Shown: in pieces, positions 9,420-19,513 of the stretch | How the letters are laid out: every line of letters starts with the position of its first letter | How positions within the stretch are numbered: position 1 is the stretch's first letter | Origin: Saccoglossus kowalevskii | Taxonomy: Eukaryota > Hemichordata > Enteropneusta > Harrimaniidae | Direction of reading: 5' to 3' | Length of the DNA stretch: 22,056 bases | Assembly (NCBI RefSeq): GCF_000003605.2 | Contig: NW_003106600.1 | Location: forward strand, 250,767-272,822 | Program-made: the position numbers and the translations under genes | Notes under the pieces: model-generated | Told to the model about the DNA's origin: nothing | Seen by the model: the letters and a program-made list of their open reading frames with translations, nothing else | Database searches by the model: none

Positions 9420-12040
9420 AAAATCATGAGCTTTTTGCGTTGTCAATCATAGTTCAATAGTTTGCCAGTGTTGAAAGCCGCACGTACCTAATAAGGTTAA
9501 ATTCAAATTCATTCTTGAGATCACCACTTTTGATTCGCTCAATGTGCATGAAATTACACCACGGCAAAATCATAAACACATGAAGCAATTAATAGTTCTA
9601 CAGAAAGCCTACGATTTCAACAGGAAACAAGTAAGTTTTGTGAAAAATACAATAGCAAAATAGTTATAAAAAAAGAAAAGCATGATATTGATGATACGTG
9701 ATATTACATTAATCAGAATTCTAATCGACCCAGGTGTCAGTTTTGCAGGGACAACATTTCTAGGGAATTGAGCTACAAATTGATAGCATTATCTCTGCTT
9801 TTACTGTAAGCCATATGTGTCATTTCCAGAATGTTTTTATACCTTTTCTTTAATGGCAGTTTATCTAATGTTTTATCAAAATGGATGAAACAACTAACAA
9901 AAGCAAGTAATCACATGCATGTAAAATGTTAGTTTTTTGTTGCTAATTAAACAAATTTAGAACTCTACTCCTCTATCGAATAGTTTGAAGGTGGGTTAAT
10001 ATTCAAAATAAATATGAATGAGAATCATTGTACAACAAGATCAGTATCATTCTGATCACATGATAAGTAGATGGTTTTATATTAAATTCCAACCAACCTT
10101 GATTTATGTTCAAACAAACAGTTTTCCTCTGTAAACTCCTTTATCACAAGTTTCAAAATTAAAAAATGCATTGACAGTTTCCCTAAAGACAATCATAGCG
10201 ATTTCCATGTAATTTTCTACATACAAACGCCATTAAATGAAATCACAAACATTCTTAGCAGGAAAAAATAAATTGTTAACAATTTTCAACTTTTAGTTAT
10301 TTATTTAAATGTAATGTTTCATTTTCGGGGGAAAATGTCAAAAGCGATTAGCAGGTATTAATATCAAAATAAAACAGTATTAGCGATATTCTTTACAAAA
10401 TCCAATTACATTCGGCAGCATTATAAGATATGCAAGTTATTATTGTTATCCAGTCTTGGAATTCTCATATTGCTGTTATTTAATCGGTTGTATCATCACA
10501 CAGTTTTGGTTTTTGCATGCTGATCTAAAGTGACGTTTACCATAATATCAGCTGTGGTGTTCTTGATAAGGATTGGTGCTATGAATAATAATAATTTAAT
10601 TACGCCGTATTGTGAAATTACATCTCAATTTTAGCTACATTTGTAATTGTAATAAAAGTATAACAAAGAAGTAACGAACTATGATATGTATCATTATGGC
10701 CATGTGATTAAAATGCAATGATAAATTAGAAATTAAAAATTTTGGCACGTGCAGAGATCCCATAACATGAAAGTAACTATTGTATACCTAGAAATTTCAC
10801 GCTAGTACATGATTAAAAAATATCATAGTTAAGGTGGAATTGTGGAGATCTCTTAGTTGAAGCCAAATCATTTGTTAGTAAATGGTTTTAAATCCCTGTC
10901 TGCTTTACATTTCCAGATAAGTTTTCGTAACTGTCTTTTGATACAATTGTAATCTAGTCAGGTCAAACAAAGACTACATCGCTTTTAATACGACAGCTGC
11001 TGAAATCAGACAGTGATATTGGGATATACTCTAAACTAAACCTTAGATTTCTCCAGAGGCATCATGACATCAGTCTTGTGATATTTTGTCTGCAGAAACA
11101 CCAGTTACTAGTTTACACAAAATTCATACCAATTTAAACACTTTATAGTCATGAATCTATGACACTATGCAATTTTTTTCAAGAAGTTATGTGAGTCCCT
11201 CCCCCTTCCCTCATCCCCAATCTTTCTCAAAAAAAGTACATGCATATCATGTATCAAAATTAATGTTCCCCTGTCCTAGGCAGTGACTATTACATCATCA
11301 GTTGTTTGCACAGGCACTTTTATTTTTAATTTCAACCACTGGTTCTGCTTTTCAATCTCGTCTATAAAAAAGAGAACTTGATTCACTACTTATAAGAAAT
11401 AAAACTTAGCATTTTTGTTATAATTTTGAGCAGAATGCAATCAATTTGGTTAAAAATGGACCAAATCAATTTATTCTTTAACACTGCACACTTGTCAGAT
11501 CAATGAACAGAAATAACATAAAAATACATTCCCAAAATTGGCAATTTTTGAATTACTTGGCATTTGTGACAATATTCAGTTCATTTAGATGCTACCAAAG
11601 AACCTATTGTACAAAATGTGGATAGTTTATTTGTCAGACACCTCCAGAATTGGTGTACCCACCTCTCCAGTGTTGTGATATAATTTTGAAATGTTTTCAC
11701 TTCACTGAGTTGTATTCAAATTCGAAAAAATAATTACTTTTTAAAATGACTTGAACACCTGTCGGTATTTTCTAATTTACGATATATGTAGTTGGGGTCA
11801 AAGGTTTATTACAATACAAAAGTACACAATGGAATATTAGACTAATAATGGAATATGTTTTAGAGACTAGTTCATTGATAAGCTCTGAAAATATTTACTT
11901 TGAGATAATTTAGTGAAGTTCTGGGATGTAACAAATTTTATAGATGTTTTGAAGTAGATAACTGGATCTTTATCTTTTCTGTTAGGCAGCGTCATATTAG
12001 ACTTGTCATATTCATGGAAGAAATGATGTTGAACAGGTCA

Positions 12041-12190
12041 AGTGCATGCCATTAATTTTATGACAGCCACATTCTGATTGGCCAGTTTCCAATGCATGCC
12101 ATTAATTTTATGACAGCCACATTCTGATTGGCCAGTTTCCAATGCATGCCATTAATTTTATGACAGCCACATTCTGATTGGCCAGTTTCC
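12041..12190. repeat. three near-identical 50-bp tandem repeats
   Basis: Units at 12041-12090, 12091-12140 and 12141-12190 are identical except for one base at the second position of the first copy. Each unit contains GCATGC, a TTAATTTTATGACAGCCAC block and TCTGATTGGCC, an inverted CCAAT box of NF-Y type. The lack of divergence points to a recent expansion. It is not a CRISPR array: there are no spacers and the host is eukaryotic. Confidence 0.95.
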
Positions 12191-12491
12191 AATGGATTTA
12201 TAAAATGACCTGTGGTGAAACTGCATCCCCTCTCCTCTCACAAATATTTTTATTTTGCTTCTTTGATTTCTTTGTGTTCATTTAATCTGGTTAGTCATCC
12301 CATGGGCTAACACTGAAAAACAAGTCTTGATCATCTGTTGCCATGGATATTAATGCCTCTGATCTCATGAGTAGTTTTCATCTCAAGTCTCTGTCTGGGA
12401 GTAGTCTGAGAGGGAATGTCAACTCTGCAACAGGGTTAGTTCATATCGATTGAGGTTTCTACTATTAAGTAGATCTGATATACATTGACTT

Positions 12492-12749
12492 AACACCTTA
12501 GCATTGTTGATTTGCCCCTTAAAATGAATTTCTGAACACCTTTGCATTGTTGACTTGCCCCTTAAAATGAATTTCTGAACACCTTTGCATTGTTGACTTG
12601 TCCCTTAAAATGAATTTCTGAACACCTTTGCATCGTTGACTTGCCCCTTACAATGAATTTCTGAACACCTTTGCATCGTTGACTTGTCCCTTACAATGAA
12701 CTTCTGAACATCTTTGCATTGTTGACTTGTCCCTTAAAATGAATTTCTG
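12492..12749. repeat. six 43-bp tandem repeats
   Basis: AACACC (or AACATC) starts copies at 12492, 12535, 12578, 12621, 12664 and 12707, exactly 43 bp apart. The unit runs AACACCTTTGCATTGTTGAC, TTGYCCCTTAMAATGAA, TTTCTG. Copies differ at a few sites (CATTG/CATCG, GCCCC/GTCCC, TTAAAA/TTACAA). Forty-three is not a multiple of three, so the array cannot encode a repeat protein in one frame. It lies about 300 bp after the 50-bp array. Confidence 0.95.
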
Positions 12750-13309
12750 AACTTACTGCATAATTAATGTTGGTTCAAGTTCTCTTTTAAAAAAAAATGC
12801 TGTATATTTTGGTAAAATTCTGTTAAATGTACATTATGTGTTCCCAAGCCAACTGTAATGTGTATGTGAAAGGTCATGTGTCAAAGGTTATCAGAGGGTT
12901 GTTCATAAAGGTCAACGGCCCTGGCGACTGGGACAGCTGTCATACATGTATATATGAAATGAAACCTCATTACTTGCATAAACAGAATTTCATTAAAAAC
13001 TTAGTCGCTGTTAAATAACAAACAACCGTCGGGAATGTTTTCTTTTCTGTATCTTTAGGTTAAATTTAACGAGCAAATTAAGTCTGCATTGCGTGAGAGT
13101 GTGTTTAATTTCAAACTTTTTGACTTAATCATGTGTACTTTCCGCTCCTTTTAAAAAATTCTTTTAACTGCTTTTTAAGTGTACAGTGTTAAAACTGCTT
13201 CCAGTCCTTGCACTCTTACTCGTAGCAGCCTTTTACTGTAATTCCTTACAGAATACATCTTTGAAGTAAATATTTGTAAGATTGTTAGTTTGACATTATT
13301 TTCTGATGG

Positions 13310-13317
13310 TACCGGTA
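13310..13317. other. TACCGGTA palindrome (4 of 6)
   Basis: Exact octamer in the context TGGTACCGGTAATGATC. It shares the extension TACCGGTAAT with the copies at 9359, 16113 and 16869. Confidence 0.95.
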
Positions 13318-14412
13318 ATGATCATTCATATAAAAATTTGGTTTCTAAATTTTTTTTCAGGTCTTGAAATTCAGTTTACGTTATTTTCATGTTTACAATT
13401 TTAAATTTCTTGGTACGTATATGTGTGTCTGTAGACGTACAGTACTCACCAACCTGGTGTCGTAATAAAACATTTATAGTCATTCAGACAAATGCTTTAT
13501 TGTTCTAGTAACTTAAACTACTCTTGGACAATAAAACACAAGGATGATTTGTAGTCGGTGTATTGTTGATTTCTTGCATGTCTGAAAACTCAAGAAATGC
13601 ATTATGTTGCAGACATGTTTGTTATGTACACGTACGTGACTAAATCAGCATTTCTAAGATTTGTGCCTTGTGTATTGATTAGATCAGCTGAACACAACGG
13701 AAAGCTCTCAATTATTCAAACAATGATGAGAAAAAAGTACAGAATTTGGGTTTGAATATTTCTGAAAGATTGATATATGATGTAAAAAAAATAACAAAAA
13801 AAACATATTGTATATTAGATGATAAAAGATGGTGGTGAATCGAATTTTTTTAGAACATGAGAATTAGCATACACATTTCCTGAAAGCTGATTGTGCCGAA
13901 AATGAACAGTTCGTTGCTAAAATTCGTCATCAAAATAGGGACATTTAGAATAATTTGGGGTTAGCGAGCCAACAGTTTACCCAGCATTATTATTTAGCCC
14001 AAAGTAATGTCAGGAAAAGCTGCAGAGGAGATTTCAAAGTCTGGAAATATTTTCGGCATAAATATATACAGTAAACAACAATGTGGCTGTGTTTATTTTT
14101 TCACTCTGGATAAGTGACCTATTTGGGTGATATGCTCTCCATAAACCAACCATATCTTTCTGGAAGTGACAACTCAGAGATGTCCAAATCCGATAAATGT
14201 TACATCTTTGCAATTCACTAAAATAAATCTTTGTCCTCAATTTTATCCAGACAGACTTGATTACAGACTGATAAGAATCAAGTTAACTTCTAATCTGTCT
14301 CCATCGCTGTAACTCTGGATAATCCTGTGGGATTGAAAATTTGCTTTGCTTTGTGTGGGTGCATTAGTAGTATCATGACAGATCAAATTTTAGTAAAATT
14401 AGTTTTTTACTC

Positions 14413-14430
14413 TTTTTTTTTTTTTTTTTT
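14413..14430 (+). repeat. T18 homopolymer
   Basis: There are eighteen consecutive T after ACTC and before CAATGC. A run like this could be the tail of a retroposed copy on the minus strand or plain slippage. I see no flanking target-site duplication that would settle it. Confidence 0.85.
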
Positions 14431-15828
14431 CAATGCTGGCACGTATAATTATTAACAAAACTATCTGGTACATACAACTAAAGAATGTTCTATAACCTTG
14501 ATGTCTTTTAAACATATTCATTAACTTCTGCAATGAAGCAGAATTGAATGACAAGGAATTTATCCATTAAACTCGCATGATAGGATTCATAAAAGACTTT
14601 TAACAAAAGACTGTAACCTTTTATTAAGTGAGTAATTAGTTATTAAAAATGGTGACATCGAAAATGTTATTCTTTTTATTCTTTCTTCAATATCAATATT
14701 CTAAATCTAAATTGTTGTCAGTTTGAATGATAATCAAATATGAAACTGTCTGAATTCTTCAGATGATTTCTTGACTTTTTATTCAAATGTACATGTACCG
14801 TATTTGCTCTATTAAAATAGCATCTCATCTCCAATAGAATCGCAAATAAAGTGTATGCTTGATCATTCAAATATTACCAATTTTTATCATCAAAGTACTT
14901 AATTTACGAAAGCGAATACATACTACACAGAAAAAGGATAAAAGGGTGGACACTTCACTTCCTAAAATATGGTGCCTTTTAAGGATTTGAATGATTGTGT
15001 GGCATATCAAAAAAACACCAAAGCGAAGTCATTGGGCGTCAAGGCAATTGCTTTCGACACCTTTTAAATTTCATCTCAATGAATGCATTTAAAAGGCTAT
15101 CCCTCGCAACCCGGTCTTTGATGTGTGCATTTAATCTGAAAAACGATATCGACCTTTAAATTATCAATTCACGATATTTTATAGTGGTGAAATTTTCATG
15201 GTTTCTGTAAGGTGATGAACAGCAAATCAGACCCTTAATCATAGTAAAAGTGTTTGTATGGTATTTGCAACTGATCCATATTGTGTTCTATTTTGAGTAA
15301 TTAGTCAATATTGTTGGTCTGTATAATTAGTATCTAGTTTCTATGATTATTGTAATAGTACATGTGTTGGTGGGTTTTAAAGTAGTTATCTGTGTGTTCA
15401 GTTGATTAAAGTTTACTGTGTATGCCAATACAGACTGATTGCTTTGTATACAATGTGTGCGATAGATGGGACAATGACATCAATTATATTACCAGTTGTA
15501 TGCAGTCTGAGTGATTCTACACTGTTAGTACTATACGCTTTATTATTGAAATTACTTAATTTAACCATGTCTGACTTTTCTACATATGGTAGTCCATTCT
15601 GTGTTGGCTTCACTAGATGGGATTTTAACTATGAACTGCAAGAGTTGATTGTTAGTGCCAGGGAGTATGTTGACATTGTGTGAAGTGAAAATCAATGTCC
15701 ATGAGTTTTTTCCTGGGGGGAAGAAATTAAAATGTTATACAATCGCTAGAAGGACAATTAATATAGGCCTAAACAGTAGTGTGACAGGTCAGCTCCCTCC
15801 TTCATGTCATTGCCATGAGATAAATTTG

Positions 15829-15843
15829 AAAAAAAAAAAAAAA
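15829..15843 (+). repeat. A15 homopolymer
   Basis: Fifteen consecutive A follow ATTTG. The sequence upstream (about 15400-15828) is open in places but shows no recognisable SINE head or processed-gene content, so a retroposon tail is possible but unsupported. Confidence 0.8.
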
Positions 15844-16112
15844 CTATTTTGGTTCAAAGAATTCATTATATTAAGATATTATCAATTAAATAGTTCCCAT
15901 ATTAAGCAAAACTAGTCTGAAATCTACAAAGCACTCAAGGAATTAGTCTGAAGCTTGTTTATTTTTATTTTTAGAATTCTGTTTGTGCATGGTGTCTGTC
16001 AGAAGTCGTTGGCCTTTTAGTGGAGAATGGCAAATTTACTCTATAAATGATGCTATGTTATTTAAACATGGTCTGCAATGTCCATTAATCAATTTTATCA
16101 CAGGTGAATATA

Positions 16113-16120
16113 TACCGGTA
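16113..16120. other. TACCGGTA palindrome (5 of 6)
   Basis: Exact octamer in the context ATATACCGGTAATCTTT, within intron 1. Confidence 0.95.
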
Positions 16121-16868
16121 ATCTTTTGACTTGTATGGAAGGGAATGTACAGACACTGGCCAGTTTATAAAGTTAATGATTTAATACTGATATGCACTGG
16201 CACTGTGTTTCACCTTTTCACCTTTTCATTTCAAGTATCTTACTTTGGGTTAAAGTTGTATTGTAGGCGAAAATTAGTTAAAAGTAACTTGTCAAAAAAT
16301 CATGTTTGTAGTTATAGTTGTTATTATATAGTTATAGTTATTTATTGTCGTCACTACAATAAATTCCGTCATGCATTGCTGAATTCTACTTTTAATAGCT
16401 CCTTTAGCTTTCATATATTTAACAAAACTACCGTAACCTTGCGTTTATGTAAATGTCCAGTGGTAACATGAGTAAAATTATCATCCAGCAAATTAAAATT
16501 GATAAGATTCTGGTGTGTATCTCAGACTAATCTTTCTGGAAAATTCTTCACATCAAATATTGATTTTGAATATACTAATCTTCACCATGACCCCAAAAGA
16601 TGCTGAAATTGAATCACATTGAACTGTTTGGTAATTGGCGAGTTGGATATCTTTCAAATCCCATAGCTGTTTCATTTATTAAATTACACATTACTTAACA
16701 TGTCAAAGATTTAAAACATCTTTCAATGTTCCTGTCATTAGACAGTGCTTTGGAGGTTTTGTTTGTTCATTTTGTGTGGTGAATGAGTGACATTTTAAAT
16801 GTCTTGCACAATTTTATGTAACTATGACTACGGACTGTGAAATCTATCAAGCTTGAGTAAACTGACAG

Positions 16869-16876
16869 TACCGGTA
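16869..16876. other. TACCGGTA palindrome (6 of 6)
   Basis: Exact octamer in the context CAGTACCGGTAATTTTCC, 750 bp after the previous copy. Confidence 0.95.
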
Positions 16877-18236
16877 ATTTTCCTAGATTCTCAGAGCATT
16901 TAACTGAATTTCCCAGGGGTTCTGCAGATCAACATCATATCTAATAATTATATATTTCACTTTGAAAAATGATTTCGTTATCTGTCTGAAATTAACTATA
17001 AATAAATCATGTTGGATATTGTACTAAGCAGGTTTAGCAAGTAATAAAAATGCTACCTGATGGTATTATTATTATTCAAATCTTTTGAACTAATAAACAG
17101 AGGATATCCAGTGATCTTCCATGTAATATTGTATTTATTTTATAAAATGAGTGAAGACATTTTTTGTGATGTCCGAATTTCAAATTGGCATGCAAGGACC
17201 AATCAGATTTGTCGCCTGGGGTTGTAATATGAACAAATATTACATGGCTTTATCATTATGTTCCTGCTACTGCATGATGCATGTGACAGTATAAATTATT
17301 ATTATATTATAGACTTTGCAAACCTCATAACAAAATTTGAAATTGTATTCCCATATCTGTAATATATTGCAGTCATATATTGCTCATAAATCAGTGGTGA
17401 TAAGTGTATATTACTTAGTTCACTGTTATTTTGCTTGCGGGTATGAGATGGTGAAAAATAATGTATATGTGGCTCTCAAAATTATGATTATATAGATAAT
17501 TTTTTTCTTGTTACTTAGATGATGTCGTGAGGCCTGAAAGATAAATTGGGTGTTTTTATCCTGAACATGTATTGAAACTTGTTTAACATTATTGCCACCC
17601 TGGTTAATATTTTCCACAACTCTTTAGCTGTTGACAAATAAATAATTCAGTGAAAAATGAGAAGAAATTTTGCTTGGTAATGAATAATTGAATAACCAAC
17701 TTTATACTTTTCACATATATTGACATTTGTTGAAAATTTTATTTTGTGTCTTTATCACAAATGAGATCATTTCTTGGAATAAATTGAAGGTCCTTCTGTA
17801 ATGTAAGAGGTCTGGGAAGCAGAATTTGGGGTTGAAATGAACACTAATTACAGAATTATATTATTTAAAATCAAAAGAAAGTTTTGTTTCCTTGCCACTT
17901 AGATTTTTAATTTTCTCATACTGCAATGGAGCAATTAGTGTAGGATTGAATTGTTCTGTGGGGTTGTTTCTGTAATGTATCTCCTGGAGACAGTCTGATT
18001 TGATTTAACATAATACATCATACTGTGAGTGATGGGGAATAACTCGCCTGTTACGCTGACACAAATTGTTCATCTCGCTGTGATTAGATTTACGCACGAA
18101 CCCACGAATTTCCTTGTGTTTGCGGTCTTCAATGTGTTGACACTTGCGCTCCAAGCCATACTTGAACTTCTAGTATTTAAATATTACCACACTGACAAAT
18201 TGAAAAAACAAAATTTAACTTTTCCATACTTTATTA

Positions 18237-19257
18237 GTCCCCGTTCGGACGCAGTCCGAAAACGGGGACTTGTGTTTTGCCCTGTGTGCGTCCGTGCGTT
18301 CGTGCGTCCGTGATCACCTGTATCTCGAACATGCATGGACCGATTAAGTTCAAACTTCACTCATACATCACACATTATATGGGACATATGCACATGCATT
18401 TTTTTCATGATCCGATTAACGATAGCCGAATAGCGGCCATTTTAAGGCCGAAAATGCATCAAAATTGCACATTTTCACCATTCTGGACCCGGATCTCAGT
18501 TATGCATGGACGGATTTGTTCAAATTGGTACATACATTAAACATAATAGGACCTTGATGCACGTCATTTTTTTTTTTTGGATCGGGTTCGAAATGGCCGA
18601 CTGGCAGCCATTTTGTTTTAAAGAATTCAGTTCTGGATCCGTATCTGAGACATGCTTGGATTGATCGAGTTCAAACTTCACACACACAAGGTACATCATG
18701 TCACAAATATGTATGTGCATTTGTTTCATGATCTCATTAACGATAGCCAAATGGCGGCCGCTTTAAGGCCGAAAATGCATTGAAATCGCACATTTTTCAC
18801 CATTCCGGACCCGGATCTCAGTTATGCATGGACGGATTTTGTTCAAATTTGGTACATACATTAAACATAATAGGACCTTGATGCACGTCTTTTTTTTTTC
18901 GGATCAAGTTCGAAATGGCCGACTGGCGGCCATTTTGTTAAAGAATTCAGTTCTGGATCCGTATCCAAGACATGTCTGGATTGATCAAGTTCAAACTTCA
19001 CACACACATGGTACATCATGTCACAAATAGATATGTGCATTTGTTTCATGATCTGCTTAACAATAGCGGAATGATGGCCATTTTAAGGCCGAAAATGCAT
19101 CAAAATCACGTATTTTCACAATTCCCGAACCGGATCTCAGTCATGCATGGATGGATTTTGTTCAGATTTAGCACAATGTGTTGTACATATGCAGGTGCAT
19201 TTCGGTCATGATCTGCTTTGAATGTATATGTCACTCAAATATGAACGGAACGGGGAC
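18237..19257. mobile_element. fold-back / TIR repeat element with alternating ~171/150-bp subunits, non-coding
   Basis: The left edge GTCCCCGTTC (18237-18246) is an exact inverted copy of the right edge GAACGGGGAC (19248-19257). The left 33 bp also fold on themselves: GTCCCCGTT-CGGAC pairs with GTCCG-AAAACGGGGAC around a GCA loop with a two-base bulge. A GTCC/GTGC-rich stretch (about 18284-18312) follows. The body is a tandem series keyed by ATGCATGGA-like starts at 18331, 18502, 18652, 18824, 18972 and 19143, spaced 171, 150, 172, 148 and 171. That is an A/B dimer of ~321 bp. Shared landmarks are TTCAAACTTCACAC (A), GTTCAAATTTGGTACATACA (B) and TTAAGGCCGAAAATGCAT. The element is clearly richer in G+C than its surroundings. 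No transposase is visible. The short open frames in it are by-products of the repeats. No clear target-site duplication was found. Confidence 0.72.
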
Positions 19258-19468
19258 GTGTCATTGACAATGACTTGTTCCTAATGCCATTGACAACCCA
19301 AGTATTGCAGTATTACTGAATTCCGTTCATATTCACCAAAGCTACCTGGAAACCCCAACTTTCATATTCACCAATTCATTCGCTGTTTCATCTCATCTGG
19401 TTATTATTTAGTTTACATTGTTACATCACAGCTTTCATTGATTTGTTGTCGTTGATATTCCTTTTTAG

Positions 19469-19513
19469 AACGAGGTAAACCCCGCCCTCCAAGCTGATCA
19501 ACCCAGTATTCTT
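19469..19513 (+). CDS. ankyrin, candidate 45-bp exon 2
   Basis: A pyrimidine-rich acceptor (ATTCCTTTTTAG, ending 19468) and a consensus donor GTAAGT (19514-19519) enclose exactly 15 codons: NEVNPALQADQPSIL. The exon is phase 0 on both sides, so it can be included or skipped without breaking the frame between exon 1 (6199-6279) and exon 3 (20603-20704). It is GC-richer than the flanking intron and has no stop in the coding frame. It would supply a short polar linker before the ankyrin repeats. I do not recognise the peptide from a named family. Support is the two strong splice sites, the in-frame length and the position 1.1 kb ahead of an unmistakable ankyrin exon. A chance decoy exon is the main alternative. 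Confidence 0.62.

Larger units (their letters stand above)
6280..19468 (+). other. ankyrin intron 1 (~13.2 kb), repeat-rich
   Basis: The intron is bounded by GTATGT at 6280 and TTCCTTTTTAG ending at 19468. It holds the 170-bp dimer array, the 50-bp and 43-bp arrays, a fold-back element and five of the six TACCGGTA sites (7595, 9359, 13310, 16113, 16869). It also has T18 at 14413-14430, A15 at 15829-15843 and a C/T-rich stretch near 11195-11230. A small GC-rich patch has KLF/Sp-like boxes (GGGGGCGTGG at 7362, GGGGTGTGG at 7374, GGGGCGTGTG at 7561). The stretches between these (6280-8630, 9420-12040, 12750-18236, 19258-19468) show no exon, RNA gene or transposon that I can support. An intron this long before the repeat domain is typical of the ankyrin family and could hide enhancers or further alternative first exons. 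Confidence 0.6.

Noticed and set aside
12492-12749. Regular 43-bp repeats as a possible CRISPR array
   Set aside because: There are no unique spacers, since the whole period repeats, and the sequence is clearly eukaryotic.
13361-13412. 52-bp decoy exon (TTTTTTTCAG acceptor, GTACGT donor)
   Set aside because: 52 is not a multiple of three and would break the phase-0 joint between exons 1 and 2. The peptide is low-quality AT-rich sequence.
15402-15915. Two overlapping + strand frames of 93 and 88 codons
   Set aside because: They are in different frames, and the second runs through the A15 tract. No family resemblance, and both lie inside ankyrin intron 1.
15975-16046. Acceptor TTTTTAG followed by 23 coding-looking codons (NSVCAWCLSEVVGLL...)
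   Set aside because: It ends at TAA with no donor. As a terminal exon it would truncate ankyrin before its repeats. No polyadenylation or conservation evidence.
16145-16471. 108-codon open frame, the longest in the window
   Set aside because: AT-driven composition, rich in Tyr/Phe/Leu/Lys, with no recognisable domain and no splice context. It overlaps the dispersed 20-mer at 16397. A chance frame of this length is expected in 22 kb of intron.
18029-19211. Cluster of open frames on both strands, with repeated peptide strings such as FKLH and HDP on the + strand and VKFELDQS on the - strand
   Set aside because: These are translations of the A/B subunits of the fold-back element. Similar peptides recur because the DNA repeats, and both strands are open at once. 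There is no transposase motif.
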